This document shows positions 20,025 to 30,500 of a stretch of DNA of 64,000 bases, piece by piece. The DNA lies in contig JAPFFF010000060.1 in assembly GCA_039105265.1 (NCBI GenBank), forward strand, positions 1-64,000. Reading direction: 5' to 3'. This stretch comes from Tritrichomonas musculus (lineage: Eukaryota > Parabasalia > Tritrichomonadida > Tritrichomonadidae). The position numbers were made by a program, and so were the translations under genes. Positions within the stretch are counted from its first letter, which is position 1; each line of letters starts with the position of its first letter. The notes beneath the pieces were generated by a model that worked only from the letters and a program-made list of their open reading frames with translations, had not been told where the DNA came from and made no database searches.

Positions 20025-22586
20025 TCATGCTTCTTCTTGAAATATATCAATATCGTATCTGTTTGCCTTACTTAATTGGTCTTTCTTCTGTGCATATAAT
20101 TTTTCCTTATATTCGAGGTAGCCACATTGCTGACCATAGATTTTATCAATCAAGTTGTTGATTATTCGATTATATTCTTCTTTATTTTCTCTTATCTCTT
20201 CTGTTGGTATTTCAGCAGCTAATTGAGTCTTTTCAGCTAGTTTTTGGGCTCTCTGCTTGTCAGTCATACTGACATTTACTAAGTATGATAGTATCAATGA
20301 TTCCATTGATTGAATGAAAGCAATTGGCATTCCTTCCCAAGCACTCCTATTAGGATTGAATTCACCGTTTTCAAAGTTGATGACCTTTGACAAATTATTG
20401 ATGAATGTTGTCATTCGATTACCAATCATTTGATTGTACTTTGATTTGTTGATTTTCTTCCATGCCAACCATTGAATGTAATTCATTGGCTGACCACCTT
20501 TTTCAATCTCTTTCTTGACATTGTTATCAAAGTAAATACAAAACAGTACATTTGAAACTGAAAGGTATGAAATGATTCTTGTTAATGGTTTGAATTGTGG
20601 GAATAATTGCCAGAAAACTTTCCAAACCTTTGCGAAATAGCTTGACCAATATGATGAAGGGCTTAATCGTTTGCTGACTTTTGGCTTACCTAAACCGAGT
20701 TCATTGTGATAGAATTCTGTATATTTCTGAATGTCTTTATTTGGATTAATAATATATTCACCTTTCTCCCAATCTACGGAATCCTTTGATTTATTGAATT
20801 GTTCATTGAGCCAAACATTGAACGGTTTAGCTTTCCTTTCTACAGCTGATTTGACAACTGTCTTCCATACTTTCTTATAAGGAGAAGCAAATACAAGTTT
20901 ATAACCGTTTATGATTTGTGGTACTCCTTTCTTATCAACTAATACAATATCATCAATCTTATCTCCGTTCAGGTCTGTTATAGCTTCTCCATTTGGGTCC
21001 ATACCGTTTGTAGGAAGTAAACGATATTTTGGCTTTCCGTCTTGGTCTAGATGTGTATGACAGTAAATTGTTGCTTGGTCTCTGGTTGAGGCAGCAGGAA
21101 TGTATTTGATTCTGTAATTACCATTAATGATTAAATCAAGAAAGTTTTGTTTATAGTATGTTGAACTCTTGGCGGGTGATTGGATGTTAAGGTTTGTGAA
21201 ATCTCTATCAATGTTTTCAAGAACGGTTGGAGCATCTCTGTCCTCGCGTTTGCCTCTTACTGTTGCTGCTTTAGCTTTTTTAATTAAAGCATTGATTTCA
21301 TCATCAGATATTTTTTGTGCGAATGGATTTCCAGGTTTAAATATTTTTTGATTGAATTCAACTTTATCACCATCATCAATGAACTTACCATGCTTCTTTG
21401 GTTTATTTGCTTGTTGAGCGTAATCAGTGAATGTTTGATTGAGGTCATCACCATCTTCTCTATCAAAAACAAATGACTTCGAAAAATCGTCGGCGTCTGA
21501 CATGACTCTTTTAGATGCTGAAAAATTATCAACAACATCATTTGGTTTCACAAATGGTCCTGGTTTAATTGATGGAGGTTTGATTGGTTGTATGACATCA
21601 GAGCCTTTGATAGGTTTTTTATTAATGATTGTGTCAAACACTCTGAAGAATGATGATAAACCTATAATTGATTTTCGTTCATTGGTTATATCAATGTTTC
21701 TCTTCATATTATCTCTGATAGTTTCAAGTGTTTGATGTAATGCATCAACGTTTTCCTTTGCTTGTTCATCAAGTTTGTTTTGTGGTTTCTTTGCTGCTTC
21801 ATAACATCTTGGTAGTACATTGAGCCATGGTTGATTATAGCCTAATTGCTTGAGCAATTCAATGTCATCATCTACCAAATCATAAGGAGACAGCAACAAG
21901 GATGATAGGTTATCTTCTTCTTCTTCTAGTTCTGGGAAGTTTAAAGTTATTGATGGTAGTGAATCATCTTGCTCCAAAAAACTTGTATTCAGTAATTCAT
22001 CAGAATCAGAATCACTCGGAGTTATGCGTTTTCTTCTTGGTGTTCTTCGTTTATTAGTATCAAGTATTGGTTCATGAATGCTTGTTCTCTTTCTTCTTCC
22101 TTTATTGATTTGTGGTGTTTGACTCTTTCTCGGTGGTTTGATGGGTGATGAACGAAAACCATCAGAACTATAATTTAAATCATCGTTGACAACAATATTA
22201 AAGTAATTGATAATGATATCAAGACTTTTTTTGTCTGTTGTGTACTCTTTTAAACTAAGGAATTGATTGCCTTTACTTTTAATACCTGCATTGATTTTGT
22301 TCATCAATGAAACAAATCGACGAAACTTGACTTTCATTTCACGAATCTTTCCCACACTTCTTCCTGTATATTCATTGTTTTGTATTTGATACAACAAATT
22401 AATTAAATCATTGGGGTGTTCTAGTTTGTATGTACCGAGAAACGTGTTCTTAAAATAATCTATCGGGTCATCTATTTCATCATCATCATCAGGTTTAGGT
22501 ACCTCGCTGTCAAATATAGTATCATCAATATTACTTAAATCTAATTCAAAGCTATCAGATGAATTATTTTTGGCTTGTTTTGACAT
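20025..22586 (-). CDS. Large hypothetical protein with DxNxDxxxD loop (element A)
   Basis: 853 residues. The N-terminal third is acidic and disordered, with a Lys/Arg patch (RRKRTSIHE) and Ser/Asp runs; a central linker has PIKPPSIKPGPFVKP. The C-terminal half looks folded: FLDLIINGNYRIKYIPAASTR, a Ca-loop-like DLNGDKIDDIVLVDKKGVP followed by INGYKLVF, then Trp/Tyr-rich helices (YWSSYFAKVWKVFW) and a charged tail. I looked for H-D-Q-C motifs of the Ulp1-type protease and did not find them. Divergent from the fibre gene with 22 bp between ATGs, so probably co-expressed; a virion role is likely but unproven. Confidence 0.65.
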   Translation of the reverse strand: MSKQAKNNSSDSFELDLSNIDDTIFDSEVPKPDDDDEIDDPIDYFKNTFLGTYKLEHPNDLINLLYQIQNNEYTGRSVGKIREMKVKFRRFVSLMNKINAGIKSKGNQFLSLKEYTTDKKSLDIIINYFNIVVNDDLNYSSDGFRSSPIKPPRKSQTPQINKGRRKRTSIHEPILDTNKRRTPRRKRITPSDSDSDELLNTSFLEQDDSLPSITLNFPELEEEEDNLSSLLLSPYDLVDDDIELLKQLGYNQPWLNVLPRCYEAAKKPQNKLDEQAKENVDALHQTLETIRDNMKRNIDITNERKSIIGLSSFFRVFDTIINKKPIKGSDVIQPIKPPSIKPGPFVKPNDVVDNFSASKRVMSDADDFSKSFVFDREDGDDLNQTFTDYAQQANKPKKHGKFIDDGDKVEFNQKIFKPGNPFAQKISDDEINALIKKAKAATVRGKREDRDAPTVLENIDRDFTNLNIQSPAKSSTYYKQNFLDLIINGNYRIKYIPAASTRDQATIYCHTHLDQDGKPKYRLLPTNGMDPNGEAITDLNGDKIDDIVLVDKKGVPQIINGYKLVFASPYKKVWKTVVKSAVERKAKPFNVWLNEQFNKSKDSVDWEKGEYIINPNKDIQKYTEFYHNELGLGKPKVSKRLSPSSYWSSYFAKVWKVFWQLFPQFKPLTRIISYLSVSNVLFCIYFDNNVKKEIEKGGQPMNYIQWLAWKKINKSKYNQMIGNRMTTFINNLSKVINFENGEFNPNRSAWEGMPIAFIQSMESLILSYLVNVSMTDKQRAQKLAEKTQLAAEIPTEEIRENKEEYNRIINNLIDKIYGQQCGYLEYKEKLYAQKKDQLSKANRYDIDIFQEEA

Positions 22587-22608
22587 TGTTTAGTTTCTAA
22601 TAAATTGA
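22587..22608. promoter_or_regulatory. 22-bp divergent interval (element A)
   Basis: Only 22 bp lie between the ATG of the 853-residue gene (minus) and that of the fibre gene (plus). It parallels the 15-16 bp intervals before the fibre genes of B and C and suggests one compact two-way promoter. Confidence 0.45.
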
Positions 22609-25600
22609 ATGTTTACGATTGAGCAGAGCGGACACATAACAAAAACAAATACTATTGACGGATTGATTAACGAGTACATTAAAAGATATGTCGACAATTA
22701 TGTTATCAAAGGAGATTCATCGAATGGAAACGTAGGAGGTTCAAACGGTCATGGAATCACAGAGGAACAATTGAATGAAGCTGTTAACGGATTGCGTGAT
22801 TACGTCATCAACAATTATGCTTTATCAACTGATATACCCGAACCAATTGATTTAACGAATTATGCATTGAAGAGTGATATACCAGAAGTACTCAAAAATA
22901 GTGAGTTGCAATTGAACCCAAAGGAACAATTATCAGAAGAAGTTTTCCAGAAATTGATGGCTGATGATGTTAAACCATTATCAGCTAAAGCATCAATGTG
23001 TTTAACAAGTATGGCAGCTAATGAAGGTCTTCAAGCGGCTTTGGATTCTTGTGCCGAACGATATGTTCCAAAAGATGATTTGAAGAATTACATCACGAGA
23101 GATAATTTGAATGTATCAACTGAATACACAATTGATACTAAGACATATATGCTTCCTAATATAGGTCCAATACCAGAAGAATATGAAGAAAACGGAATGG
23201 ATACATCTCACGTTTTACCGTTCAAAGAAGGTACACATTTGGTTGGTTATAAAGTAGACAATAGTGGTGATATATTCCATTTTGATATCAGATTTAAGAC
23301 AAATGATTTATATGCTGATGATGAATATAACGTTAAACAACATGAAGCTGAAGGATTTGATAGTGAAGGTGAGTATTTTGAATTAGTGTGGGATGAAGTT
23401 AGTGGAGCAATTTATGATAGATATCAATACCTTCCAATAACAATAACATTAGCAGAAACAGAAGATGAATTAGCATTGAAGAGTGATATCCCAGAACCTG
23501 TTGATTTAACACAGTATTATACTAGTGCACAAGCTGATGAGAAGTTTGTTGATGAGGATGAATTGGCTTATGAATTAGATAAGTATGAAACGAAAACAGT
23601 CGCAGAAGGAAAATATGCAATGAAGAGTGAAATCCCAGAGATTATTGAGGGACAAACAACGATTCAATTCGAAATCGTCAATAATACAATTCCTGATTTG
23701 GATTACAACACATATCATGAACTGATAGAGAAATACGGGTTGGATATTGTTTCATCAAACAGTTTTTATACGGGTCATTATGTTCATGTAGACTATTCGT
23801 ACAATGACAATGATGACGAACAACCCTCTCAGATAATGCGGATGGAAGGAAAAGATTCAAGTATTTGGTTTTTGTATGACAGCCATGAATTAATAAATCC
23901 AGGAACTGGTGAAACACCAGAAATTTTATCGTGTTCAATTACCAAAACTATCGAACCAACAGACAGAAACGCTTATTCAGCTAGATATGTGTCGAACACT
24001 TATGCATTGAAGAGTGATATACCAGAACCTGTTGATTTGACACCGTATTATACTAGTGCACAAGCTGATGAGAAGTTTGTTGATGAGGATGAATTGGCTT
24101 ATGAATTAGATAAGTATGAGACCAAGGATGTGGCTAATGGGAAGTATATTTCAAAAGACAATGTCATAAATGATATTCCAATACAAGCTGGAGGTGAGAA
24201 TATTGATTTTGAATGTAATGGTTCGTATTTATCTCGATTTCTTACTCCAAATTGCAACAAACTACTAGCCGACCTCATACAATATGGATTTTATATTGAA
24301 TGTGAAAATTATGAAAATGGGAATTATGTCTATGATGGAACTGATGATACAAGATATTTATTTAGCCATGAGACAAATAAATCGTCAATAATTCGTATCA
24401 TAAAGGATTTTGATGGACTTCTCAATGGTTATTATGTTGGTCCGAGTGGAAGTGTTGAACCTCCGAAAAATGTCTCTGTTGTCAGGCTCAATACTCCAGA
24501 AGTGTCCATTGCAACAACCCAAACTCTCAAAGAATTTGCTCTCAAAACGGATATCCCTGAGATACCCACAGATTTGATTAATGAATCTGCACTGAGTACT
24601 GTGTTGGCACCGTATGCTAAAACCCAGGACTTACAGTCTTATAGACAATATAATGATTTTGGCACTAATAGTATTATCACAAAAGTTCTACCTATAACAG
24701 TAAAACGTTTTGTGTTTGATAAAGATTTATACAATTATGATACTGCTCATATACCATTTCATGTAGGAGCTCATTTAATAGGGTCATATGATGTAATTGA
24801 TGTTGGTAATAATTTACTTTCTACCAATAATAAGCTTGATATTATATTTGAACCTGAACAAATCATTGATAAATATGAACCTAATTATAGATTTCAAATG
24901 TTTTATCATGATGAACTTCATAGTTATTTTGTTTGGGAAGAGTATTCAGGTGCTATATATGGACGAGATGATAACATTGCAAATTCTCTGTTTTTAGTTT
25001 CAATAACATCGGCTACAATAGAAACAAATGATGAAATAGCATTAAAGAGTCAATTACCAGAACCAGTTGATTTAACCAATTATGCATTGAAGTCAAATGT
25101 CATAACAGAAGAACAACTAATAAAAAAATGTACTATTGATTGCGGACCGATTACAGAGGGCGGTGAAATATCAATTCATTATCTAAAACTTGAAAACAAT
25201 GTAATTACACTGGAATATATAGTAGGTGATTATGCGCTATGTTTGGAAATAAGAATATTGTTCTATGATATGACTGGAAATCCTCATAACATTGTTCTTG
25301 TATTACATCAAAGAACTGTGTATTTTGACAATTTCAAATTCCCATTCTATTATGAAGACACAGTTGATATAGCATCAGGTAGACCCCTGACATATAATTT
25401 CCCGATAGGTGGATATTCTTGGACAACTACTCAGGAATTATTAGATGCTAAACAAATATATTCAAGATGCATCATGTCCCGAGGTTATTTAGCAACATTC
25501 AAGGCTGCTATTTACGGAACTCAATCAAACACAACAATCACTCATTACTCTCCGATTGAATCATCAATGAACTCTGTTAGTGATTTCGTTATTGGTTCTC

Positions 25601-25968
25601 CTGTGTATATGACAGGTAAGGTTTACAAACATGTTGGTGATGAATGGAAACCATCAACAGCTGATGATACAACTGATTGTATTTGTAGTGTCAAGACATC
25701 TGGAACATGGAAAGAATATGTCGGCATATGTGTGAGAATTGATGACAAAAATAAATGTATCACATTTAGTTCACATGGTGATTATATGGTTCGCGTTAAT
25801 GATTCATCATGTTATTCAATCGGTGATGAGGTGTTTATCGATAATGAAGACAATAAGCTGAAAGTTCTTTCAGGTGAGACAGCGATAACATCAAAAATAA
25901 AACGCATGACAGTGGGTATTATTACAAGTATCATTGATGAAAGAACATTAGCTGTATTCAAAGAGTAA
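22609..25968 (+). CDS. Phage-tail-like fibre protein with ALKSDIPE repeats (element A)
   Basis: 1,119 residues. Short helical connectors YALKSDIPE and EPVDLTNYALKSDI recur at least six times between beta-rich domains of 120-180 residues, a layout typical of trimeric bacteriophage tail fibres. Domains carry LPFKEGTHLVGYKVDN/IPFHVGAHLIGSYDV-like cores. The C-terminal 180 residues form a separate head, with SYSWTTTQELLDAKQ-like start and ending VGIITSIIDERTLAVFKE. A host-recognition or spike role is inferred. Two 110-bp segments (23481-23590 and 24012-24121) are nearly identical, marking a recent internal duplication. Stop is TAAAT. Confidence 0.8.
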   Translation: MFTIEQSGHITKTNTIDGLINEYIKRYVDNYVIKGDSSNGNVGGSNGHGITEEQLNEAVNGLRDYVINNYALSTDIPEPIDLTNYALKSDIPEVLKNSELQLNPKEQLSEEVFQKLMADDVKPLSAKASMCLTSMAANEGLQAALDSCAERYVPKDDLKNYITRDNLNVSTEYTIDTKTYMLPNIGPIPEEYEENGMDTSHVLPFKEGTHLVGYKVDNSGDIFHFDIRFKTNDLYADDEYNVKQHEAEGFDSEGEYFELVWDEVSGAIYDRYQYLPITITLAETEDELALKSDIPEPVDLTQYYTSAQADEKFVDEDELAYELDKYETKTVAEGKYAMKSEIPEIIEGQTTIQFEIVNNTIPDLDYNTYHELIEKYGLDIVSSNSFYTGHYVHVDYSYNDNDDEQPSQIMRMEGKDSSIWFLYDSHELINPGTGETPEILSCSITKTIEPTDRNAYSARYVSNTYALKSDIPEPVDLTPYYTSAQADEKFVDEDELAYELDKYETKDVANGKYISKDNVINDIPIQAGGENIDFECNGSYLSRFLTPNCNKLLADLIQYGFYIECENYENGNYVYDGTDDTRYLFSHETNKSSIIRIIKDFDGLLNGYYVGPSGSVEPPKNVSVVRLNTPEVSIATTQTLKEFALKTDIPEIPTDLINESALSTVLAPYAKTQDLQSYRQYNDFGTNSIITKVLPITVKRFVFDKDLYNYDTAHIPFHVGAHLIGSYDVIDVGNNLLSTNNKLDIIFEPEQIIDKYEPNYRFQMFYHDELHSYFVWEEYSGAIYGRDDNIANSLFLVSITSATIETNDEIALKSQLPEPVDLTNYALKSNVITEEQLIKKCTIDCGPITEGGEISIHYLKLENNVITLEYIVGDYALCLEIRILFYDMTGNPHNIVLVLHQRTVYFDNFKFPFYYEDTVDIASGRPLTYNFPIGGYSWTTTQELLDAKQIYSRCIMSRGYLATFKAAIYGTQSNTTITHYSPIESSMNSVSDFVIGSPVYMTGKVYKHVGDEWKPSTADDTTDCICSVKTSGTWKEYVGICVRIDDKNKCITFSSHGDYMVRVNDSSCYSIGDEVFIDNEDNKLKVLSGETAITSKIKRMTVGIITSIIDERTLAVFKE
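23481..23590 (+). repeat. Intragenic near-identical repeat in the fibre gene, copy 1
   Basis: Encodes SDIPEPVDLT, then YYTSAQADEKF and the EDELAYELDKYE connector. Copy 2 lies 531 bp (177 codons) downstream with only a few synonymous or conservative differences. Confidence 0.85.
24012..24121 (+). repeat. Intragenic near-identical repeat in the fibre gene, copy 2
   Basis: Second copy of the segment at 23481-23590, in the same frame. Confidence 0.85.
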
Positions 25969-26377
25969 ATCAATTGATTGATTTTCATTTTATTTTTGTT
26001 CATTTATTTATTAATTCATGATTTCAATACATATCTGGTCAAAGAAGAATTTTTCTTCAGAAAAAGTTCTCGAAAAATTTTTCGATAATATTGCTATAAA
26101 TGTGTAAACCAATATAGTATATAACCATTTAAATATAAATCTGTAAATGAAAACTATTATTATACGGCAATGATATGGCATGATGGGTATTGTGTCTACA
26201 GAGACCTTGTAAAGGTGGTAGGTTCGATTCACATACATGACACTTTTCTGTATTATTTTATATATTATCCTAGAAAATGTAGAAAGCAACCGCTGGATTC
26301 GAAAGATAATAATATAAGAGAGGCAGAATGTACAACCCGTATACATTAAAACAATTCATGAAAAAAAACTATTATAA

Positions 26378-26587
26378 ATGGTTTCCCACAAAGAACCGTC
26401 AAAAACTAAAAACACTTTAACGTGTTCCCACAAAGAACCGTCAAAATACACCGTACTCTTTACATTAATAATCTTTATACATATTACTTTAATAATAACA
26501 CTGAATGACGGTTCTTTGTGGGTTTTTGCTTTCTTGTTTTTGTTTTTTTTTGTTCAATCAGTGGAGTACAAAAATAAAAAAATATAA
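26378..26587 (+). CDS. Possible small membrane protein (doubtful)
   Basis: 69 residues. Two SHKEPSK words come from the direct 17-bp repeat. A hydrophobic run, TVLFTLIIFIHITLIITL, and then VFAFLFLFFFVQS look like two membrane spans. The frame could simply reflect the repeat and the T-rich sequence. No relative in elements B or C. Confidence 0.25.
   Translation: MVSHKEPSKTKNTLTCSHKEPSKYTVLFTLIIFIHITLIITLNDGSLWVFAFLFLFFFVQSVEYKNKKI
26385..26522. repeat. 17-bp word, two direct and one inverted copy (possible two-way terminator hairpin)
   Basis: CCCACAAAGAACCGTCA at 26385-26401 and 26427-26443, and its exact reverse complement at 26506-26522. Either direct copy can pair with the inverted one to form a 17-bp stem. 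Placed between convergent genes, it could end transcription in both directions or act in replication. Confidence 0.8.
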
Positions 26588-26610
26588 ATGTTTCATTTAT
26601 TTTTATTCAT

Positions 26611-27369
26611 TCATGATTGAAATTGATTAAAGTATTCATCGATGAGTGTGTGTAATTGTTCAAGATGTCTTGTTTGAATTCTTATTGTACACATATTGAT
26701 ATCATAATCATCAGCACCAAATGTTCGTTTAACAATATTCTTGATATCTTTGTTTGGACTCATTGCTATTGGTAAATTGTCTTTGAAATACCATCTTTCT
26801 TCTTCATTTCGATAATGATTAATGATTTGTCGAAAGTTAGATTTATGACGACGGACTAAATGAAGAATAACATTGTCATTATCGTTTAATATTGTTTCTT
26901 TCCAAATCAAATACTTATAATCATGTTCCCTATTGACTGGAACCATTCGAGGACGTTGTTCATTAATTGTTTCAGTTAATTGTTGTCTTTCACGTTCAAA
27001 GTGTGAATCAAGAAGCTTCATGATATATAATGCATAAACAGGCGATGCATACATTGCTACATGATTGACAAGCAATCGATGAATGTAATATCCACGTAAT
27101 CCATTACCAACATTTTGCCTATTTTGGACTAATATTTCGACTGTGCAATTTTGCACTCTCGCCAATTCATCAAGAATCTCGTGTGTTTCATTTAAATTAA
27201 GCCATCTTGTTGGTTGTTTATTTGAATTGCATGCTGTTATGATTGATTGCATTTGATACATATCATCTTTAATTGAATGAATGATTCTCAAACGTTGATT
27301 ATATTGAATGTATTCATAATCTTCATTAATTGCTTGAACTGTTGCTGTTTGGTTGTTAGTTGCTGACAT
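26611..27369 (-). CDS. KilA-N domain protein (element A)
   Basis: 252 residues from the ATG at 27367-27369; the open frame extends upstream but that part is palindrome-containing non-coding-looking DNA, and the box TTTATTTTTG lies 33 bp before this ATG. Residues about 50-130 fit the KilA-N domain: WLNLNETHEILDELA, then GLRGYYIHRLLVNHVAMY and SPVYALYIMKLL (the G-x-Y-hydrophobic-H-x-L-L and SP-x-(Y/F)-A signatures). A Glu/Arg-rich helix and a C-terminal domain with HDYKYLIW and LHLVRRHK follow, as in viral KilA-N/DUF3627-type proteins. The family is DNA binding and common in large DNA viruses and phages; the role in this element is unknown. Confidence 0.75.
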   Translation of the reverse strand: MSATNNQTATVQAINEDYEYIQYNQRLRIIHSIKDDMYQMQSIITACNSNKQPTRWLNLNETHEILDELARVQNCTVEILVQNRQNVGNGLRGYYIHRLLVNHVAMYASPVYALYIMKLLDSHFERERQQLTETINEQRPRMVPVNREHDYKYLIWKETILNDNDNVILHLVRRHKSNFRQIINHYRNEEERWYFKDNLPIAMSPNKDIKNIVKRTFGADDYDINMCTIRIQTRHLEQLHTLIDEYFNQFQS

Positions 27370-27416
27370 TGTAGCCTTTTGATTAGCTGATAAAAAAACA
27401 TTCAAAAATAAAACAA

Positions 27417-27448
27417 TTTTGCAAAGCAAAAGGGGACAAGGTCCCTTC
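27417..27448 (+). repeat. 32-bp double-hairpin repeat, copy 1 (element A)
   Basis: TTTTGC-AAA-GCAAAA followed by GGGGAC-AAG-GTCCCTTC: two adjacent short hairpins, each with a 3-base loop. The other copy (35007-35038, minus sense) has the same stems and different loops (TTC and TCC). Here it is in the spacer between the KilA-N gene and the polymerase gene. Confidence 0.85.
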
Positions 27449-27555
27449 AAAAATAAATTGATTTTCATTGATGATTTTTCGACTGGGGGAAATATCCCAC
27501 TCGTTTCGTTTAATGATTTCATGGTCGGTGCGATTTTGCATAGACCACAATTCAT

Positions 27556-30500
27556 TTAATGATTCTCAATGAAATAATCCTTTGCAGTGAATCCATTGAC
27601 ATAAGGACAACAACAATGATTCGATAATACTAACATTTTTGAATGTGCTGCTGTTAAAGCATTTTTGATAACAGTTATTTTACTCATCAGTTGTGAATTT
27701 AATTGAAGGTTTATATTCTTTCCTTTCATTACTGATTGCTTTTCAATGACATTTTTGTAATCACTTGATTTGATGTTGTTCTTCTTCAATGATATACCTT
27801 TGAGTTTTAATGAAATTGTTTTGTCATCTGACCAAATGGTATAACATTTAGCGCACAAAGCAACTTGATTTGCTCCGAACTTTTCTACACAACAACCGAG
27901 AATCTTTTTCTCATCATATACATCATTGATTGCTGGGTTTGGCATAAATGAATAAATGTGTTTATCATAAAATGTTTTGTCTTTGATGACGTAATCAAAC
28001 AACTGGTCAATCGGTTTATTCATATCACCAGCGATTGACATGTAAAGGCTGTCTGTATCGACCGAGTTGAAATGAATCTTATTCATGTCAATGCATTTGT
28101 AAAGAAAGTCATAAAGGAAAGTCAAATACCAGTATTTCGCGTTATCTAATGTCCAAAATGATTCCTGAAGACATGTATTACATTTGAATGAATGAGGTTG
28201 TGATTGTATCAAATAACAATCATTTGACAATTTACATCCATTACGATAAGTATCGGATGCAATCAATTGAAAGGCTTTATTTTTATCAACAATTCTGACT
28301 TTATTAAAGTTCTCTGAATTCATACCGTCATAACCGTAAGAACCGTTCATGCTAATCTTGTAAAACTTTTCATTGCCTTTTGTCTTTCCTGACAATATAT
28401 CTTGACGCTTCTTCATAAACTCACAAACAAATTGATTGAATCCGTCATGAGCTTCATATAAACTTAAGCTCTTAATGTCATCAACAATAAGTCCGTGGTC
28501 AATTAAAAACCATAAATAATAGTTCGAGAACGTCATAAAAGTACCGCATGTATCAAGCAACATTGTCAGCTTTCTTGTTTCTTTATCTGCTGAATTCAGT
28601 TTATTGTCTTTCATGTATTTGTACATATAGCTTCCGATTGTTTGTTCATCATTCATTATATTGATGTTTCTAAATACAGGGGGAAAGTTAATCAAATCAT
28701 TAATTTTATTCTTCGGGCATCTTAATTTGACTTCAGCTTTGAATATAAACTCAGGGTTTGCATCAAATCGCTTCTTTGATTGAATGATATTCATTGAAGC
28801 ATTAAATACCTTTTCATTCTTGTTTCCTTGTTCATCATAAACATCAAATCGTTTTATAAATGAACCAGGCATGTACATGATTCCTCCGTGATAAGGATTA
28901 AATGAATGTTTTACAGAACTGAATGATGAAGGATACAATGAATTGAAATCAATACCAGCTACGTGAGAGACTGTGTTTGAAGTGTCATAGCTGATGATTC
29001 TGTCATTGATAGCATCATATTTGAGTTTATTGATTAATGTTTGTCCTCTGATGTTCACTCGATGAAGTACATTTGATAATCCTCCCGTTATGTTCTCTCT
29101 CAAATTGTAGTATTCTTTTTCATCAGTTATGAGTGTTGGCAGGTGATGAAGCTTGCAGAATTTCTTCAATTGTATCTTTGTTCTTGTTATCTTATCATCA
29201 TCACGTTGTCTCAAACGATTACATTCAGCACAAGCCAATAAACAGTTATCAATCTGATGTCCTTTGTTGTTATCTATTCGGTCAAGTGTCGGTTTATTGG
29301 TATGAGTAAAGTGTTCACCACACAAATGACATTTACCTGTTTCATTTGATTCATACATTTTCATGAATACATCAAAATCTTTTTCACTAACACATTTTGA
29401 TATATCTCGCTGATTTTGATTCATCTGATTGTGCTTCATGTCTTGCTTTCGATAGTTATCACATTTATTTAACCACCATTTCATTGTTGGTTTGAATGTG
29501 TTTGATTTGTTTATGATTTCATAGTCGTTCTTCGGGTTGAAATCTTTATAAGCGAGAGCATATTTGATACATGAAGCATTCTTTGATAACGAAAGATTGC
29601 TAATCAAATCAACTTTATATTCAGCATTCATTTGAATAAGGTTGTCAATCGGTTTAATCATCATTTCAACATCATTGTCATTGTATGACAACAAGTAATC
29701 CCAACGTGTTGCAAACCTCTTTGAATCAATCAAATACTCTTCATAATCAGCTTTTGTTAATGGATTCTTTTGATTGAGATAACTGTAGAAGTCTTCATAT
29801 TTGAATGGTTCACTCTTTGATAACACTTCATTATAATTATCATTGTTGATTGCTTCATAAGGAAATACACCTTTCGAACTGTTAGATATACCGCCAAAAT
29901 CGATTCCAAATTGTTTGAGCGTACCACCAGCAACAAATGCTTGTGCGTCAATGAATCGTAATCGAATAGGATACTTTGATGATTTCAATATGAATTGTTT
30001 CAATAATGTAGCTGTTCCAATCATTCCACTATCGATAGACCAATGATTTTTAATCAATTGCTCTTTGAATAAGTTTGAGTCAAAACGTGATGAATTAAAA
30101 CCGAACACTGTTATTGTTTTCAATGATGTATCTATTTTATTGAGTTCATCTTCTGATTTATCTTTAATGAATGATTTTAAATGATTCAACTTATCAACAT
30201 ACACATCACATCCAACAACGAATAACCAGTCAATCCATTTGGCAATGAATTCATTTGTTCGTATATCAAAGTTCTTTGTTATCAAACCTTTATCAAGTTT
30301 CACACATGATGAAACACTTAAAGGAATCAATCGAGAATTGATAACAGATTTATCACTGACTTTCTTTTCAATCTTTTGCTCCATTGTTTCAAAATCATAA
30401 GTGATATAATGAATTGTTGGCTTCCATTCAAGTTCATATGAAAGACAATACAAATAAACAGGATTGTTTAAAATGTGTGGACAGTATGGCAAAGCTTCTC

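Larger units (their letters stand above)
25969..26610. other. Gene-poor interval between fibre and KilA-N genes (element A)
   Basis: About 640 bp, unusually long for this compact element, between the 3' ends of two convergent genes. It holds a tRNA-like stretch (26177-26242), and three copies of a 17-bp word, two direct (26385-26401, 26427-26443) and one inverted (26506-26522). A 69-residue frame (26378-26587) with two SHKEPSK words and a long hydrophobic stretch overlaps the repeats and may or may not be expressed. Minus-strand frames here look like chance. Confidence 0.6.

Noticed and set aside
20025-22586. Ulp1-type protease in the 853-residue protein of A
   Set aside because: No HW...D...Q...C series was found; the resemblance was positional only.
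26011-26346. 111-residue minus-strand frame
   Set aside because: It overlaps the tRNA-like stretch, has composition of AT-rich chance coding and has no relative in B or C.
27370-27555. N-terminal extension of the KilA-N protein up to 27555
   Set aside because: The extension would translate the double-hairpin repeat and other palindromic spacer DNA, while an ATG at 27369 has a promoter-like box before it.
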